NCBI GenBank assembly: GCA_009781125.1
Contig: WQYS01000013.1
Coordinates: forward strand, 1-18,725
Direction: 5' to 3'
Length of the DNA: 18,725 bases
DNA from: Acidobacteriaceae bacterium
Lineage (GTDB): Bacteria; Acidobacteriota; Terriglobia; Terriglobales; Acidobacteriaceae
The notes beneath the pieces were generated by a model, which saw only the letters and a list, made by a program, of their open reading frames with translations, made no database searches and had not been told where the DNA came from. Shown one piece after another: positions 5,830 to 13,789 of this stretch; the first letter of the stretch is position 1; each line of letters starts with the position of its first letter. A program made the translations under genes and the position numbers.

Positions 5830-8788
5830 TCTTTATACCACCGTTACCGATGTCGGCTGTATCAGCGGCATCTCTGCACCCGGTTATCTCTACAAGATAA
5901 CGCTGTCGGGTGGAGTTTATGGTGCTCCCAGCTTGATTCCAACCAGTACATTGGCCTGTCCGTTTGATGTGGCAGTAGACCCTATGGGAAATCTCTTTAT
6001 CACCGATACTCTTACAACAACTGCCGAAGGCCGGGGCCGCATCCTGAAAGAGACTCTGCAGCCCGATCACAGCTACGTGGAGAGCTTGAAGTGGACCAGC
6101 GATTTAAACGCCCCCTTCAGTGTTGCGGTCGATAGGAATGGCAATGTCTACGTTGCCGACACGGTGAATAACCGGGTTCTGGAGTTGGACTTTGCTGATC
6201 CGCCCGGCCCTTTCAGCTTCGCTACCACGCACCTGGACTCGACAAGCACTGACAGCCCGAAGACGGTCCCGATAGAAAACATAGGCAACGCTACACTGAC
6301 CTTTCCGGCTCCTGAAACGGGCAGCAATCCGGTGATATCTCCTGCAAGCTTCACCTTGAGCAGTAGTGGCAGCACAGTCTGTCCACTGACTGAAAGCGGC
6401 TCTTCTACGCCAGAGTCGCTTGTAGCAAACGCGACTTGCGACCTGACGATCAGCTTCACGCCTGCGGAGTTGGGAACCATTGCGGGCGCACTGACTCTGA
6501 CGAACGACAGCCTGAATGCTCCTGCGCCAGTGTACGCGACGCAGACCATAAGCCTGAACGGCATTGGGTGGGATATTACGCTCTCCCCGGCGACGCTTCC
6601 GGACGGCTTCTACGGAACAGCGTATTCAGAGACGGAGACGGCCAGCGGAGGCGTTACTCCTCCTTATGCTTTTGCGTTGACAACAGGCTCGCTTCCACCC
6701 GGATTGGCTCTGAACACAACAGGCGTAATCTCGGGAACGCCGACGGTGCCGGGTTCTTATACCTTTACAGTTACGGCGACAGACAGCACTCTGCCGACAG
6801 GGCTCACCGGAACCCGTAGCTACACCCTGGTGATTGAGGCAGCGATGGGTGGCACGGGAGCTTCCACGACGCTGGTGGTGTCGCCCGCGATGGTCGTGTA
6901 CGGCGACACCTCCGTGCTGACTGCAACGGTAGCTCCGGCGGGGGCAACCGGAACAGTGACCTTCACGGCGACGCAGACGAGTCCAATGAGCGGAGGCAGC
7001 GCTATTACGCTGAGAACCTCGACTGTGGACGGCAGTGGACAAGCCGTATGGCCCGAAAGCACACTCTCCGTGGGCACATACGACATCGTGGCGACCTACA
7101 ACGGAGATCCGGATATCATGGCAAACTCGTCGGCAGCGCAGACACTGACGGTGACGCTGCGGACCGGGCCGAATGGGAAACCCGCGTTGACAGTAGTCGT
7201 CAACGACGCCACGCGGACAACTACTGAAACAAATCCTCCGTTCAGTTACAACGTGCTCGGCACGCTATACAACGGCAACACCACTCTAGCCGCGGTGACC
7301 GGCACGCCTTCCTACTCGACCACGGCGAGCGCAACCACAGGGCAATTCGCCATCTCGGTCACGGGCCTGACGAGCCAGAACTACACGCTCGCCTTCGTAG
7401 ATGGAACACTGACCGTGGTTGCAACCGCGAACACCACCACGCTGGCTATCTCACCCGCGACATCCGAATACGGCAATCCGGTGACTTTGACGGCGACTGT
7501 TAATGCAACCGCCGCCACCGGCACGGTGAGCTTCTACGACGACAATGGAGCGACTTACCTGGGCAATGGAACATTAGACACCGGAGTAGCCACGCTGACA
7601 ACCTCATCGCTGACTGCGGGAAGCTACACGATCATGGACACCTACCTGGGCGACGGAAACTATGCAGCCAGCACCAGCGCTCCGGCAATGGTGACGGTGG
7701 ACAAACGGCATGGCCCGGCGGGACTCGACGATCCGGCTCTGACAGTGACGACCGGCGACGCCACTCGCCAATACGGACAAGGCAATCCGGCCTTCAGCTA
7801 TGCGGTCTCAGGCGCGCTGGTCAACGGCGACACCTACGCCACTACGATAACCGGAGTTCCGGTCTTTACGACTCCGGCGGAAGTGACCTCGCCAGTCGGA
7901 CAGTATCCGGTTAGCGTGAACAACCTGAACTCGGCCAGCTATGTTCTCGGCTTCGTGAGCGGCACGCTAACGGTGACAAAGGGAACTCCGTCGCCGACGC
8001 TGAGTATCTCGCCGAATCCGCCGCTGCCCGATCAGCCTTCTACCATTACGGCGACGCTGCCTGCGGGGACGGGCGGCTCGGTGACGTTCACCGATAACGG
8101 GACTCCGATTCAGAATTGCATGGATGTCCCCGTAGTCAACAGTGAAGCGAATTGCACGGCGACACTACCCGTGGGTATAGACTTCCTCACGGGTACTTAC
8201 AACGGCGATGCGAACAACAACGCAGCGCCGCTGCCCACGCTGACGGTGACGGTGACCAATCCCGCCGACTATGCGATCTCTGCGACGCCGCAGTCGCAGA
8301 TCGTTCCTCCCGGGGCCTTGACCAGCTACAAAGTCAACATAAGTTCGGTAACATCTTCGTTCAACAATCTGGTAACGCTGACGGCCACGGGACTGCCTCC
8401 GGGGGCAACAGTAAGTTTTACACCGGCTTCGGTTATACCGGAAGATGGCGGAGCTACTTCAACAATGTCGATCACCGTGCCAAAACAGAGTGCGATGAAC
8501 CCGCTGGAGATAAGACCGCGAAATACGCAGCACACGGTTCCGAATTCTGACTCGAAGGTTTCATTAGCGTTCGCTTTGCTTCTGCTGCAGTTTGTTGCGT
8601 TTCGGAGAGGAAAGAAGCAGATCAGACTTCTGATCTTTCTGCTGGCCGGACTTTCAGGTTTCAGTATGCTGACCGCGTGCGGCTCTGGAGGCTACTTCTC
8701 TCAACCGCAGCAGACCTACACCATCACTATCACCGGGACCAGTGGAAGTCTCTCCCACAGCGCCTCCGTCTTCCTCACGGTCGAGTAG
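5690..8788 (+). CDS. NHL/Ig-repeat secreted protein, 5'-truncated, with C-terminal lipobox-like module
   Basis: The open frame encodes 1032 residues, but the first 46 are the antisense of the ParB-like gene and have no homology value. Genuine sequence starts at about 5828 (NLYTTVTDV), so signal peptide and early NHL repeats are missing. Approximate order (residues): NHL repeats 47-165 ([23 protein letters not shown]); ASPM/SPD-2-Hydin-like 'choice-of-anchor' domain 170-290; putative Ig (He_PIG) 293-383 with [17 protein letters not shown]; Big_3 Ig 391-490; MBG 499-578; Ig 582-672; MBG 683-765; a Cys-paired Ig 768-858; a final Ig-like domain 859-950. The tail has a hydrophobic segment followed by RRGKK, a second hydrophobic segment ending LTACGSGG (about 996), and a short beta tail. 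Such proteins are surface or extracellular. With its start lost it may no longer be expressed. Confidence 0.8.
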   Translation: MENASVTVGVSSVSFNRCVTYTGDLPVFTAICSMLYFGSSRLSKARNLYTTVTDVGCISGISAPGYLYKITLSGGVYGAPSLIPTSTLACPFDVAVDPMGNLFITDTLTTTAEGRGRILKETLQPDHSYVESLKWTSDLNAPFSVAVDRNGNVYVADTVNNRVLELDFADPPGPFSFATTHLDSTSTDSPKTVPIENIGNATLTFPAPETGSNPVISPASFTLSSSGSTVCPLTESGSSTPESLVANATCDLTISFTPAELGTIAGALTLTNDSLNAPAPVYATQTISLNGIGWDITLSPATLPDGFYGTAYSETETASGGVTPPYAFALTTGSLPPGLALNTTGVISGTPTVPGSYTFTVTATDSTLPTGLTGTRSYTLVIEAAMGGTGASTTLVVSPAMVVYGDTSVLTATVAPAGATGTVTFTATQTSPMSGGSAITLRTSTVDGSGQAVWPESTLSVGTYDIVATYNGDPDIMANSSAAQTLTVTLRTGPNGKPALTVVVNDATRTTTETNPPFSYNVLGTLYNGNTTLAAVTGTPSYSTTASATTGQFAISVTGLTSQNYTLAFVDGTLTVVATANTTTLAISPATSEYGNPVTLTATVNATAATGTVSFYDDNGATYLGNGTLDTGVATLTTSSLTAGSYTIMDTYLGDGNYAASTSAPAMVTVDKRHGPAGLDDPALTVTTGDATRQYGQGNPAFSYAVSGALVNGDTYATTITGVPVFTTPAEVTSPVGQYPVSVNNLNSASYVLGFVSGTLTVTKGTPSPTLSISPNPPLPDQPSTITATLPAGTGGSVTFTDNGTPIQNCMDVPVVNSEANCTATLPVGIDFLTGTYNGDANNNAAPLPTLTVTVTNPADYAISATPQSQIVPPGALTSYKVNISSVTSSFNNLVTLTATGLPPGATVSFTPASVIPEDGGATSTMSITVPKQSAMNPLEIRPRNTQHTVPNSDSKVSLAFALLLLQFVAFRRGKKQIRLLIFLLAGLSGFSMLTACGSGGYFSQPQQTYTITITGTSGSLSHSASVFLTVE

Positions 8789-8852
8789 CAGGGAGCACGG
8801 CTCACCGGCGCAATCAATGGGAGGCCTATCCTGGCGTACATTTAGACTCGGA

Positions 8853-10754
8853 TCAATAGTTCCGTGGAGATTCTTGATTCTGTGAATCGGTTGGTCCTCG
8901 TTCAGACGAGGCCGGTGCAGAGCTATCGGTCGCTGAATCTGTTGTTGCTCCGTTCGCCGGTGAAGCGTCGGTAGTGGTTTGTAGATTGTAGTAGCCGAGC
9001 TTCAGATATACAGGCGTAACTTCAAAGGGCATCTTGTCAGCAGGGGTAAGTAGCGGATCGTAACCAGTGTGCAGCACGATGATTTGATCGCTCCATGGAT
9101 CAATACGCAGAAAGTTCGACAAAGGCATGGCTGCCTCTTGCTTCAAATCGCTGATGTCCAGCTTCGGTCCTTTCGCCAACAGGTCGGCCATCCAGAAGGT
9201 CTGGTCTGTATCACTTTTGCTAAGTCCATCACCGATCAGCGGTTCGGTAAGTGCTGGAAGGTTCTTAATTCGCTGGCCGAGCTGTTGCAGATAGAGGCCA
9301 AAGTATTGCGGGCCATCCTCGAGTTCCTTGGCGCTGAGTAGTTCGACGGCTTTCTTCGTTGCACTAGCGTTGTCCGCATCGGAGTGGTGCATGGGGATTC
9401 GGTTGAAGACCATGTTCGAGGGGAACAACATTCGGTCGCTGAAGGCGAACTGCGTGTCGGTGCGATGTCCAAGAATGATGTGCGCAAGCTGGAAGGCAAG
9501 AACGGCGTTGAGATTCCCCATCTGCTGCATTCCATCCTGACTGATGACGCCGGTTGTGTCGAGTAGACCTTTAGAAAGGATAATCGTGTTGCCGATAGCG
9601 AACGACTCCAGCGGCTCGGTCAACAGAATCCGGCAGCGAATGGGCCGGATCAGTGTGATGTGGTTGTATACGAGGATGTTGTTGGCCAGAGCTTCCAGCG
9701 TCTTATCGAACTCGCTGGGAGCGTCCAACAGTCCGGCCTGGAAGAGGCGCGTAATCACATTATCCTCGGCCTGCTGCGCCCAGGCGCGCTGCGCTGCGCG
9801 TGGACTTACATCGGTGGCATCGTTGCTGACGTCTGTCGCCCCGACGACATCCATCGAAGTGTTTTCTTCCTCCTTGGGCGCAGACTTCAGAGCATATCCC
9901 CAAATGTGGCCGATGGCCTTGAATCGCAGCGTGTGCGTAAAGCCCTGTTCCTCGGACTCCTCCACGTAGAACGATGTAGGCAGCCATAGTCCAGGCTGCA
10001 CGTTGGTGCGCCAGCTATCGAAGTGGAAATACTCGCTGACACCCTTTTGCGAGCCGGTGAATTCGCCATTGAAACGGACGATGTTGCCTTTGCGGGTTTC
10101 GATCCATATCCTGCCCAGGAAGCGTCCTATGTTGTGCTTGGCGTCTAACGGACTGACATCGAAGACAGCGGCCGGTGTGTTGCCTAGAAACTCGCTGCGG
10201 ACGTAACTGAAAACGTAGTGATCGCGGTCGAAGTCATTGGAATCGATCAGCAGCATCTGGATGAAGCCGTTATCACGAAAATTAGTCCTTAAATCGCTGC
10301 CGTGTGGAGAAAAGTACGACATGGGCGACTTCAAAAAACCCAACATGCTGTTAAGCCGGTCTGCGGTACTGGGTACTGCTCCTTTGGTGATCGCCTTGTT
10401 TATCTGATACTGGCTACCGTCGATAATGCTGCTGAACTCCACGCGCCCGAGAAAATGCTGATCGGAGTCAGGGACCTGGCCAAGCTCCGGATCGGGGCGC
10501 ATGGACTGGATGTAGGTTTCCACCAGCGGAGTTTTGTCGCGCAGCACCTGAATGATGCCCTTCTCGCTGAAGATCGCTTTATCGACGAGCGCGCTCTCAG
10601 CCGGAGACAACTTGCGCGGTTGAGTTTCCCCAGAAGCGGGTTTATCTTTCCGGCTTTCCGGCTCAGAGGCTCCAGCGCCTGGGTGGACGAAAAACAGAGT
10701 GGCTGCCAGCAGCGCCAGCGCTACAGAGGAGACGATCTTTTTCTTGAAAATCAT
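8853..10754 (-). CDS. Secreted M48-peptidase-like protein with degenerate active site
   Basis: 633 residues with a signal peptide (MIFKKKIVSSVALALLAATLFF..., cleavage near residue 29). Residues about 97-285 look like a LolA/outer-membrane-lipoprotein-carrier-type beta region (FLGRIWIETRKGNIVRFNGEF, FDSWRTNVQPGLWLP). Residues about 330-560 resemble the M48 metallopeptidase domain (AIGNTIILSKGLLDT, then NAVLAFQLAHIILGH at 416-430). In active M48 enzymes that helix reads HExxH; here it is FQLAH (421-425), so the first zinc His and the catalytic Glu are gone and proteolysis is unlikely. The C-terminus is a Ser/Thr-rich, disordered-looking tail. AGGAG lies seven bases before ATG 10754. It is the last gene of the AraC-AraC-TonB cluster, 42 nt after the TonB stop, and converges with the Ig-repeat gene. 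Confidence 0.75.
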   Translation of the reverse strand: MIFKKKIVSSVALALLAATLFFVHPGAGASEPESRKDKPASGETQPRKLSPAESALVDKAIFSEKGIIQVLRDKTPLVETYIQSMRPDPELGQVPDSDQHFLGRVEFSSIIDGSQYQINKAITKGAVPSTADRLNSMLGFLKSPMSYFSPHGSDLRTNFRDNGFIQMLLIDSNDFDRDHYVFSYVRSEFLGNTPAAVFDVSPLDAKHNIGRFLGRIWIETRKGNIVRFNGEFTGSQKGVSEYFHFDSWRTNVQPGLWLPTSFYVEESEEQGFTHTLRFKAIGHIWGYALKSAPKEEENTSMDVVGATDVSNDATDVSPRAAQRAWAQQAEDNVITRLFQAGLLDAPSEFDKTLEALANNILVYNHITLIRPIRCRILLTEPLESFAIGNTIILSKGLLDTTGVISQDGMQQMGNLNAVLAFQLAHIILGHRTDTQFAFSDRMLFPSNMVFNRIPMHHSDADNASATKKAVELLSAKELEDGPQYFGLYLQQLGQRIKNLPALTEPLIGDGLSKSDTDQTFWMADLLAKGPKLDISDLKQEAAMPLSNFLRIDPWSDQIIVLHTGYDPLLTPADKMPFEVTPVYLKLGYYNLQTTTDASPANGATTDSATDSSAPASSERGPTDSQNQESPRNY

Positions 10755-10796
10755 ATTTCTGCTCCTGGGCTGGGGATCAGGCTACGAATAGAGTCT

Positions 10797-11777
10797 CTAT
10801 CCTTGTGTCTGCTCCGCCAGTTGAAAATTTACGTTGACGATGCCTTCCCATTCGACGGGCTTTCCGGCACCGTCGGTCGCGGGCTGAAAGCGTGTGGCCT
10901 CAATGGCTCTGATCGCAGACTCCGCTAGACCGTGTCCGAGGTCGCTGGATATACCCAGCACCTTTACCGCTCCCGTAGCCAACACTCGCACACGGACGGT
11001 AATGGTTCCTTCAATGCGCAGTCTGCGGGCCTCGTCGGTATACTTGGGCCTGGGCTTATACAGAACTTTGGGCACGGAACCGGCAACCTGAACAGCAACG
11101 CCTGATGCAGTCGAGTTGAGTGGGCCAGCGCCTTTGACCGCTCCAAGCCTGACGTCTTGAATGTCGCGTCCGTTCATATTCTGGCTCGCAGCCGATCCTG
11201 ACCCGAGATGGACAGCCGCAGCGCGAGGGCCCTGACCGGAGCCGGATGATGCCATGCCGGAAACTCCTCGCTGTCCAAGGTTGACATCGGACAGACGGCT
11301 GGAAGGCGCAATCGGACTATCAGGCTGACCCAGTGCAACTGCGGTTGGATGCGGCGTCCAGTTTGGCACCGCAGCCGGAGCGGCCCGCGCAAGACTCACC
11401 TGTGGAGCCGGAGGCGGCTCGACCGGCTTCGACGGAGACGGCACCGGCGTCTGCTCGATTGACTTCAACTCTGGAAGCTTTGAAGGATCGGGGGGGCTTA
11501 CTTCGGTCGGCTGAACCTTTGGTAGCTCTGCTTTTACTGGCGGAGGGCTGGCTGTCTTGTAGACCGGTTCAACAAGCGTAACGGTCCGGCTGGATTTGAC
11601 CAGTGTTTCTTTGGCCGCCGCAGTTGCCATCAGGATGCCGCAGACGGCACAGATCAGGTTAATTGTCAGCGAAGTAAAGACTGAGCCTTTGCTCTGTGTC
11701 CCTGCATTGAGAACGCCAAGGTGCGTGAACCTCATGTCGGGCGGAACCACAAGCTCGCTGCGCAGAGGTTTCACCAT
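10797..11777 (-). CDS. TonB-family energy transducer
   Basis: 326 residues from ATG 11777, chosen because AAGGA lies six bases upstream and because the longer frame from 11885 would overlap the preceding regulator. Layout: short cytoplasmic N-terminus; one transmembrane segment at about 32-53 (SLTINLICAVCGILMATAAA); a long Pro-rich periplasmic spacer (about 70-130) with many PP and KP pairs; a Ser/Gly-rich linker; a TonB C-terminal domain at about 235-326 (KPRPKYTDEARRLRIEGTI, GHGLAESAIRAIEATRFQPA). TonB proteins pass proton-motive energy from ExbB/ExbD to outer-membrane TonB-dependent receptors. No exbB, exbD or receptor gene is in the window, so its partner must be elsewhere. It sits 31 nt after an AraC-type regulator and 42 nt before the M48-like gene. 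Confidence 0.88.
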   Translation of the reverse strand: MVKPLRSELVVPPDMRFTHLGVLNAGTQSKGSVFTSLTINLICAVCGILMATAAAKETLVKSSRTVTLVEPVYKTASPPPVKAELPKVQPTEVSPPDPSKLPELKSIEQTPVPSPSKPVEPPPAPQVSLARAAPAAVPNWTPHPTAVALGQPDSPIAPSSRLSDVNLGQRGVSGMASSGSGQGPRAAAVHLGSGSAASQNMNGRDIQDVRLGAVKGAGPLNSTASGVAVQVAGSVPKVLYKPRPKYTDEARRLRIEGTITVRVRVLATGAVKVLGISSDLGHGLAESAIRAIEATRFQPATDGAGKPVEWEGIVNVNFQLAEQTQG

Positions 11778-11808
11778 AGCCGATCCTTCGCTATCCTTCG
11801 CTGTGCCG

Positions 11809-12720
11809 TCAATGAATCCAACCTCGAATCTGCTGCCGCCAAGCTGCCGGGGCTGTTCCGGCCAGGGATGCGAAGACCTTCTCAAAGTGACGAGTATCTG
11901 TGAATCCGCATTGGAGCGCGATTTTGCCGATTGGTAGTGATGTATTTTTCAACATATCCTTGGCTCGATCCACGCGGCTTTGCTGCAACCATTGGAGGGG
12001 TGTGCAGCCAGTTGCCTTCCTGAACTCCCTGATAAAACGTTGCCGTGAGATGTCGCACTCCTGCGCAATATCGGCAACCAACAGATCTCCATTCAGATTG
12101 CTCGCCAGCATTTCTTTCGCTCTGCATACCTGGGCAGGCGAGAGGCCGCCTCTCATCCTTGCCGGGGAGACACGAACGGCATCGCCATACTGCTCCAGAA
12201 GATGACAGCCAAAGGCGAGCATTATCTGATCGACAAAAAAACGGCTTGTCTCACGCGGATGGTCAAAGGTTGGAAGGAGCGTTCTAGCCAGACTGGCTGT
12301 TATTGGGTCAATAATACCCGGTTGGCAGGACAGATTCTCAACACGGCAAAGCCCCTCCTCCTTGGCAAGCAAATCCAGCGAGGTGCGAGGGATATAAAAG
12401 CTGACGGCTTCGTAAGGATAGAAGACACGTATTCTGAACTCACGGGTCAGATTGGAGGCCCACATGGAATTTGCTGTAAATCTGCCTGCAGCGAAAGGAC
12501 GTCCTTTACTCCACAGTTCATGATACGGTATATCGCTCAGAATGACCGTTGTAATAAAGGTATCTTCCGTGCGAACCGGTGCTGCCAAACCGATCTGTTT
12601 CGAGCTACAGACAACGTGAGTGGATGCAATTTGCGGTCCCCGCAGCGAGTGCGTTGTCAGCAACGGAGCCGTATCGAGTCCAAGGCTGTGAACAATCACA
12701 TCGCCATAGCGCCGTTTCAT
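11809..12720 (-). CDS. AraC-family transcriptional regulator (downstream paralogue)
   Basis: 303 residues from ATG 12720, preceded by AAAGGAG with an 11-nt spacer. The longer frame to 12792 would overlap the upstream regulator. The C-terminal ~100 residues are a standard AraC/XylS double helix-turn-helix: first HTH LLVADIAQECDISRQRFIRE, second HTH IGKIALQCGFTDTRHFEKVF, ending in GTAPAAWRQQ. The N-terminal ~200 residues are a putative sensor domain shared only with the gene upstream (THSLRGPQI, EDTFITTV, YPYEAVSFYIPR). The ligand is unknown. Position 25 nt after its paralogue and 31 nt before the TonB gene suggests that it is co-transcribed with both and may control them. Confidence 0.88.
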   Translation of the reverse strand: MKRRYGDVIVHSLGLDTAPLLTTHSLRGPQIASTHVVCSSKQIGLAAPVRTEDTFITTVILSDIPYHELWSKGRPFAAGRFTANSMWASNLTREFRIRVFYPYEAVSFYIPRTSLDLLAKEEGLCRVENLSCQPGIIDPITASLARTLLPTFDHPRETSRFFVDQIMLAFGCHLLEQYGDAVRVSPARMRGGLSPAQVCRAKEMLASNLNGDLLVADIAQECDISRQRFIREFRKATGCTPLQWLQQSRVDRAKDMLKNTSLPIGKIALQCGFTDTRHFEKVFASLAGTAPAAWRQQIRGWIH

Positions 12721-12745
12721 AATATAGCCATCTCCTTTATTGAAG

Positions 12746-13663
12746 CTAATTTTTATTCTGCCGTCTCCAGACCGTAGGAGGTGTCCCTTCAATGGCTTTG
12801 AAGACGTTCGTCAGATGACTCTGACTAGCAAAGCCGCATTGGGCCGCAATGTATTCAAGTTTGTATTTCGTAAATTTCAGCATGTCCTTGGCTCGATCCA
12901 CGCGAGTACGTTGCAACCATTGATGGGGTGAGTAGCCGGTAGACTTCTTGAATGAATTGGTCAAATGCTGCCGCGAGATGCCACACTCTTTCGCAACGTC
13001 AGCAATCCGCAGTTTTCCTCCCAGGTCGCTGAAAAGCATCTCTTGCACCAGGCGCATTTGGGAAGACGTAAGACCGCCTCTCACCTGCGCCGTAGAAATA
13101 ATGCGGCTGGCGCCGTATCGGGTGATCAGATGGTCGATAATTGCGAGAACTACATGATCGGTAAATAATGCGCTTGTCTTCTGCGAACAAACGAAGAGTG
13201 GAATAAGAGTTTTCGTCAAATTGGCCATTGTCGCGTCAATAATGCCATACGGACAAGATATCTTCTCAACTCGGCGGTAACCCTCTTCCTCTGTAAAGGC
13301 ATCCAGCGCGGCGCGGCGGATCAGGAGGCTAATGGCTTCAAAAGGCTGGTAAACATGCGACTGAACGCCGTCGATTAGATGGCCGATTCGCAAGGAATCC
13401 GGGGAAAAACCCCCAGATGCAATAGGTTGTCCCCGGCTGAACATTTCGTATTGCGATGCTCCAGTCGGACTGACTGACACAATAAAAGTATCTTCCGGAG
13501 GAATTGGCTCCAGCAGGCCGGTCCGTTCCTGTCCGACCTTGACGTATAGAGCTGAGATCTGTGGTCCCAGTAGTGAGTGCGTTGATAATATAGGAAACTT
13601 GTTGCTGCCAGTCCCATAGATACTACGCACTTTTTCACCGTACAGTGGCCGAATTATTGTCAT
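12746..13663 (-). CDS. AraC-family transcriptional regulator (upstream paralogue)
   Basis: 305 residues from ATG 13663. A GTG at 13675 is in frame, but the GGAG at about 13676-13679 is spaced for the ATG. The architecture equals that of the gene downstream: an N-terminal domain with STHSLLGPQI, PPEDTFIVSV and YQPFEAISLLIRR, then the AraC double HTH (LRIADVAKECGISRQHLTNS and LEYIAAQCGFASQSHLTNVF) and the closing GTPPTVWRRQ. Both share the linker WLQ-(R/Q)-(T/S)-RVDRAKDMLK, so the pair arose by tandem duplication. It is the first gene of the presumed four-gene operon; the 126 bases before it, down from the OmpA gene, must hold the promoter, but I see no clear consensus. Confidence 0.88.
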   Translation of the reverse strand: MTIIRPLYGEKVRSIYGTGSNKFPILSTHSLLGPQISALYVKVGQERTGLLEPIPPEDTFIVSVSPTGASQYEMFSRGQPIASGGFSPDSLRIGHLIDGVQSHVYQPFEAISLLIRRAALDAFTEEEGYRRVEKISCPYGIIDATMANLTKTLIPLFVCSQKTSALFTDHVVLAIIDHLITRYGASRIISTAQVRGGLTSSQMRLVQEMLFSDLGGKLRIADVAKECGISRQHLTNSFKKSTGYSPHQWLQRTRVDRAKDMLKFTKYKLEYIAAQCGFASQSHLTNVFKAIEGTPPTVWRRQNKN

Positions 13664-13768
13664 TTCAATTCTCACTCCACGGGATTACAGGTTGATGACC
13701 GGCAGAAAGCAGCACTTGTATGGCAAGGATATAGACGTTACCAAGCTATGCGTTGTTAGCATGGATTT

Positions 13769-13786
13769 GCCGTCTGTTCACACGGC
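13769..13786 (-). terminator. Weak hairpin just after the OmpA-like gene
   Basis: GCCGT (13769-13773) pairs with ACGGC (13782-13786) around an 8-nt loop, directly after the stop codon at 13790-13792. On the minus strand it is followed only by AAATCC and not by a T-tract. It may separate OmpA transcription from the AraC operon, but the signal is poor. Confidence 0.25.
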
Positions 13787-13789
13787 GAT

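Noticed and set aside
8789..8852. Shared terminator between the two convergent genes
   Set aside because: Only a 4-bp GAGC/GCTC stem is present, with no T-tract on either strand; nothing convincing.
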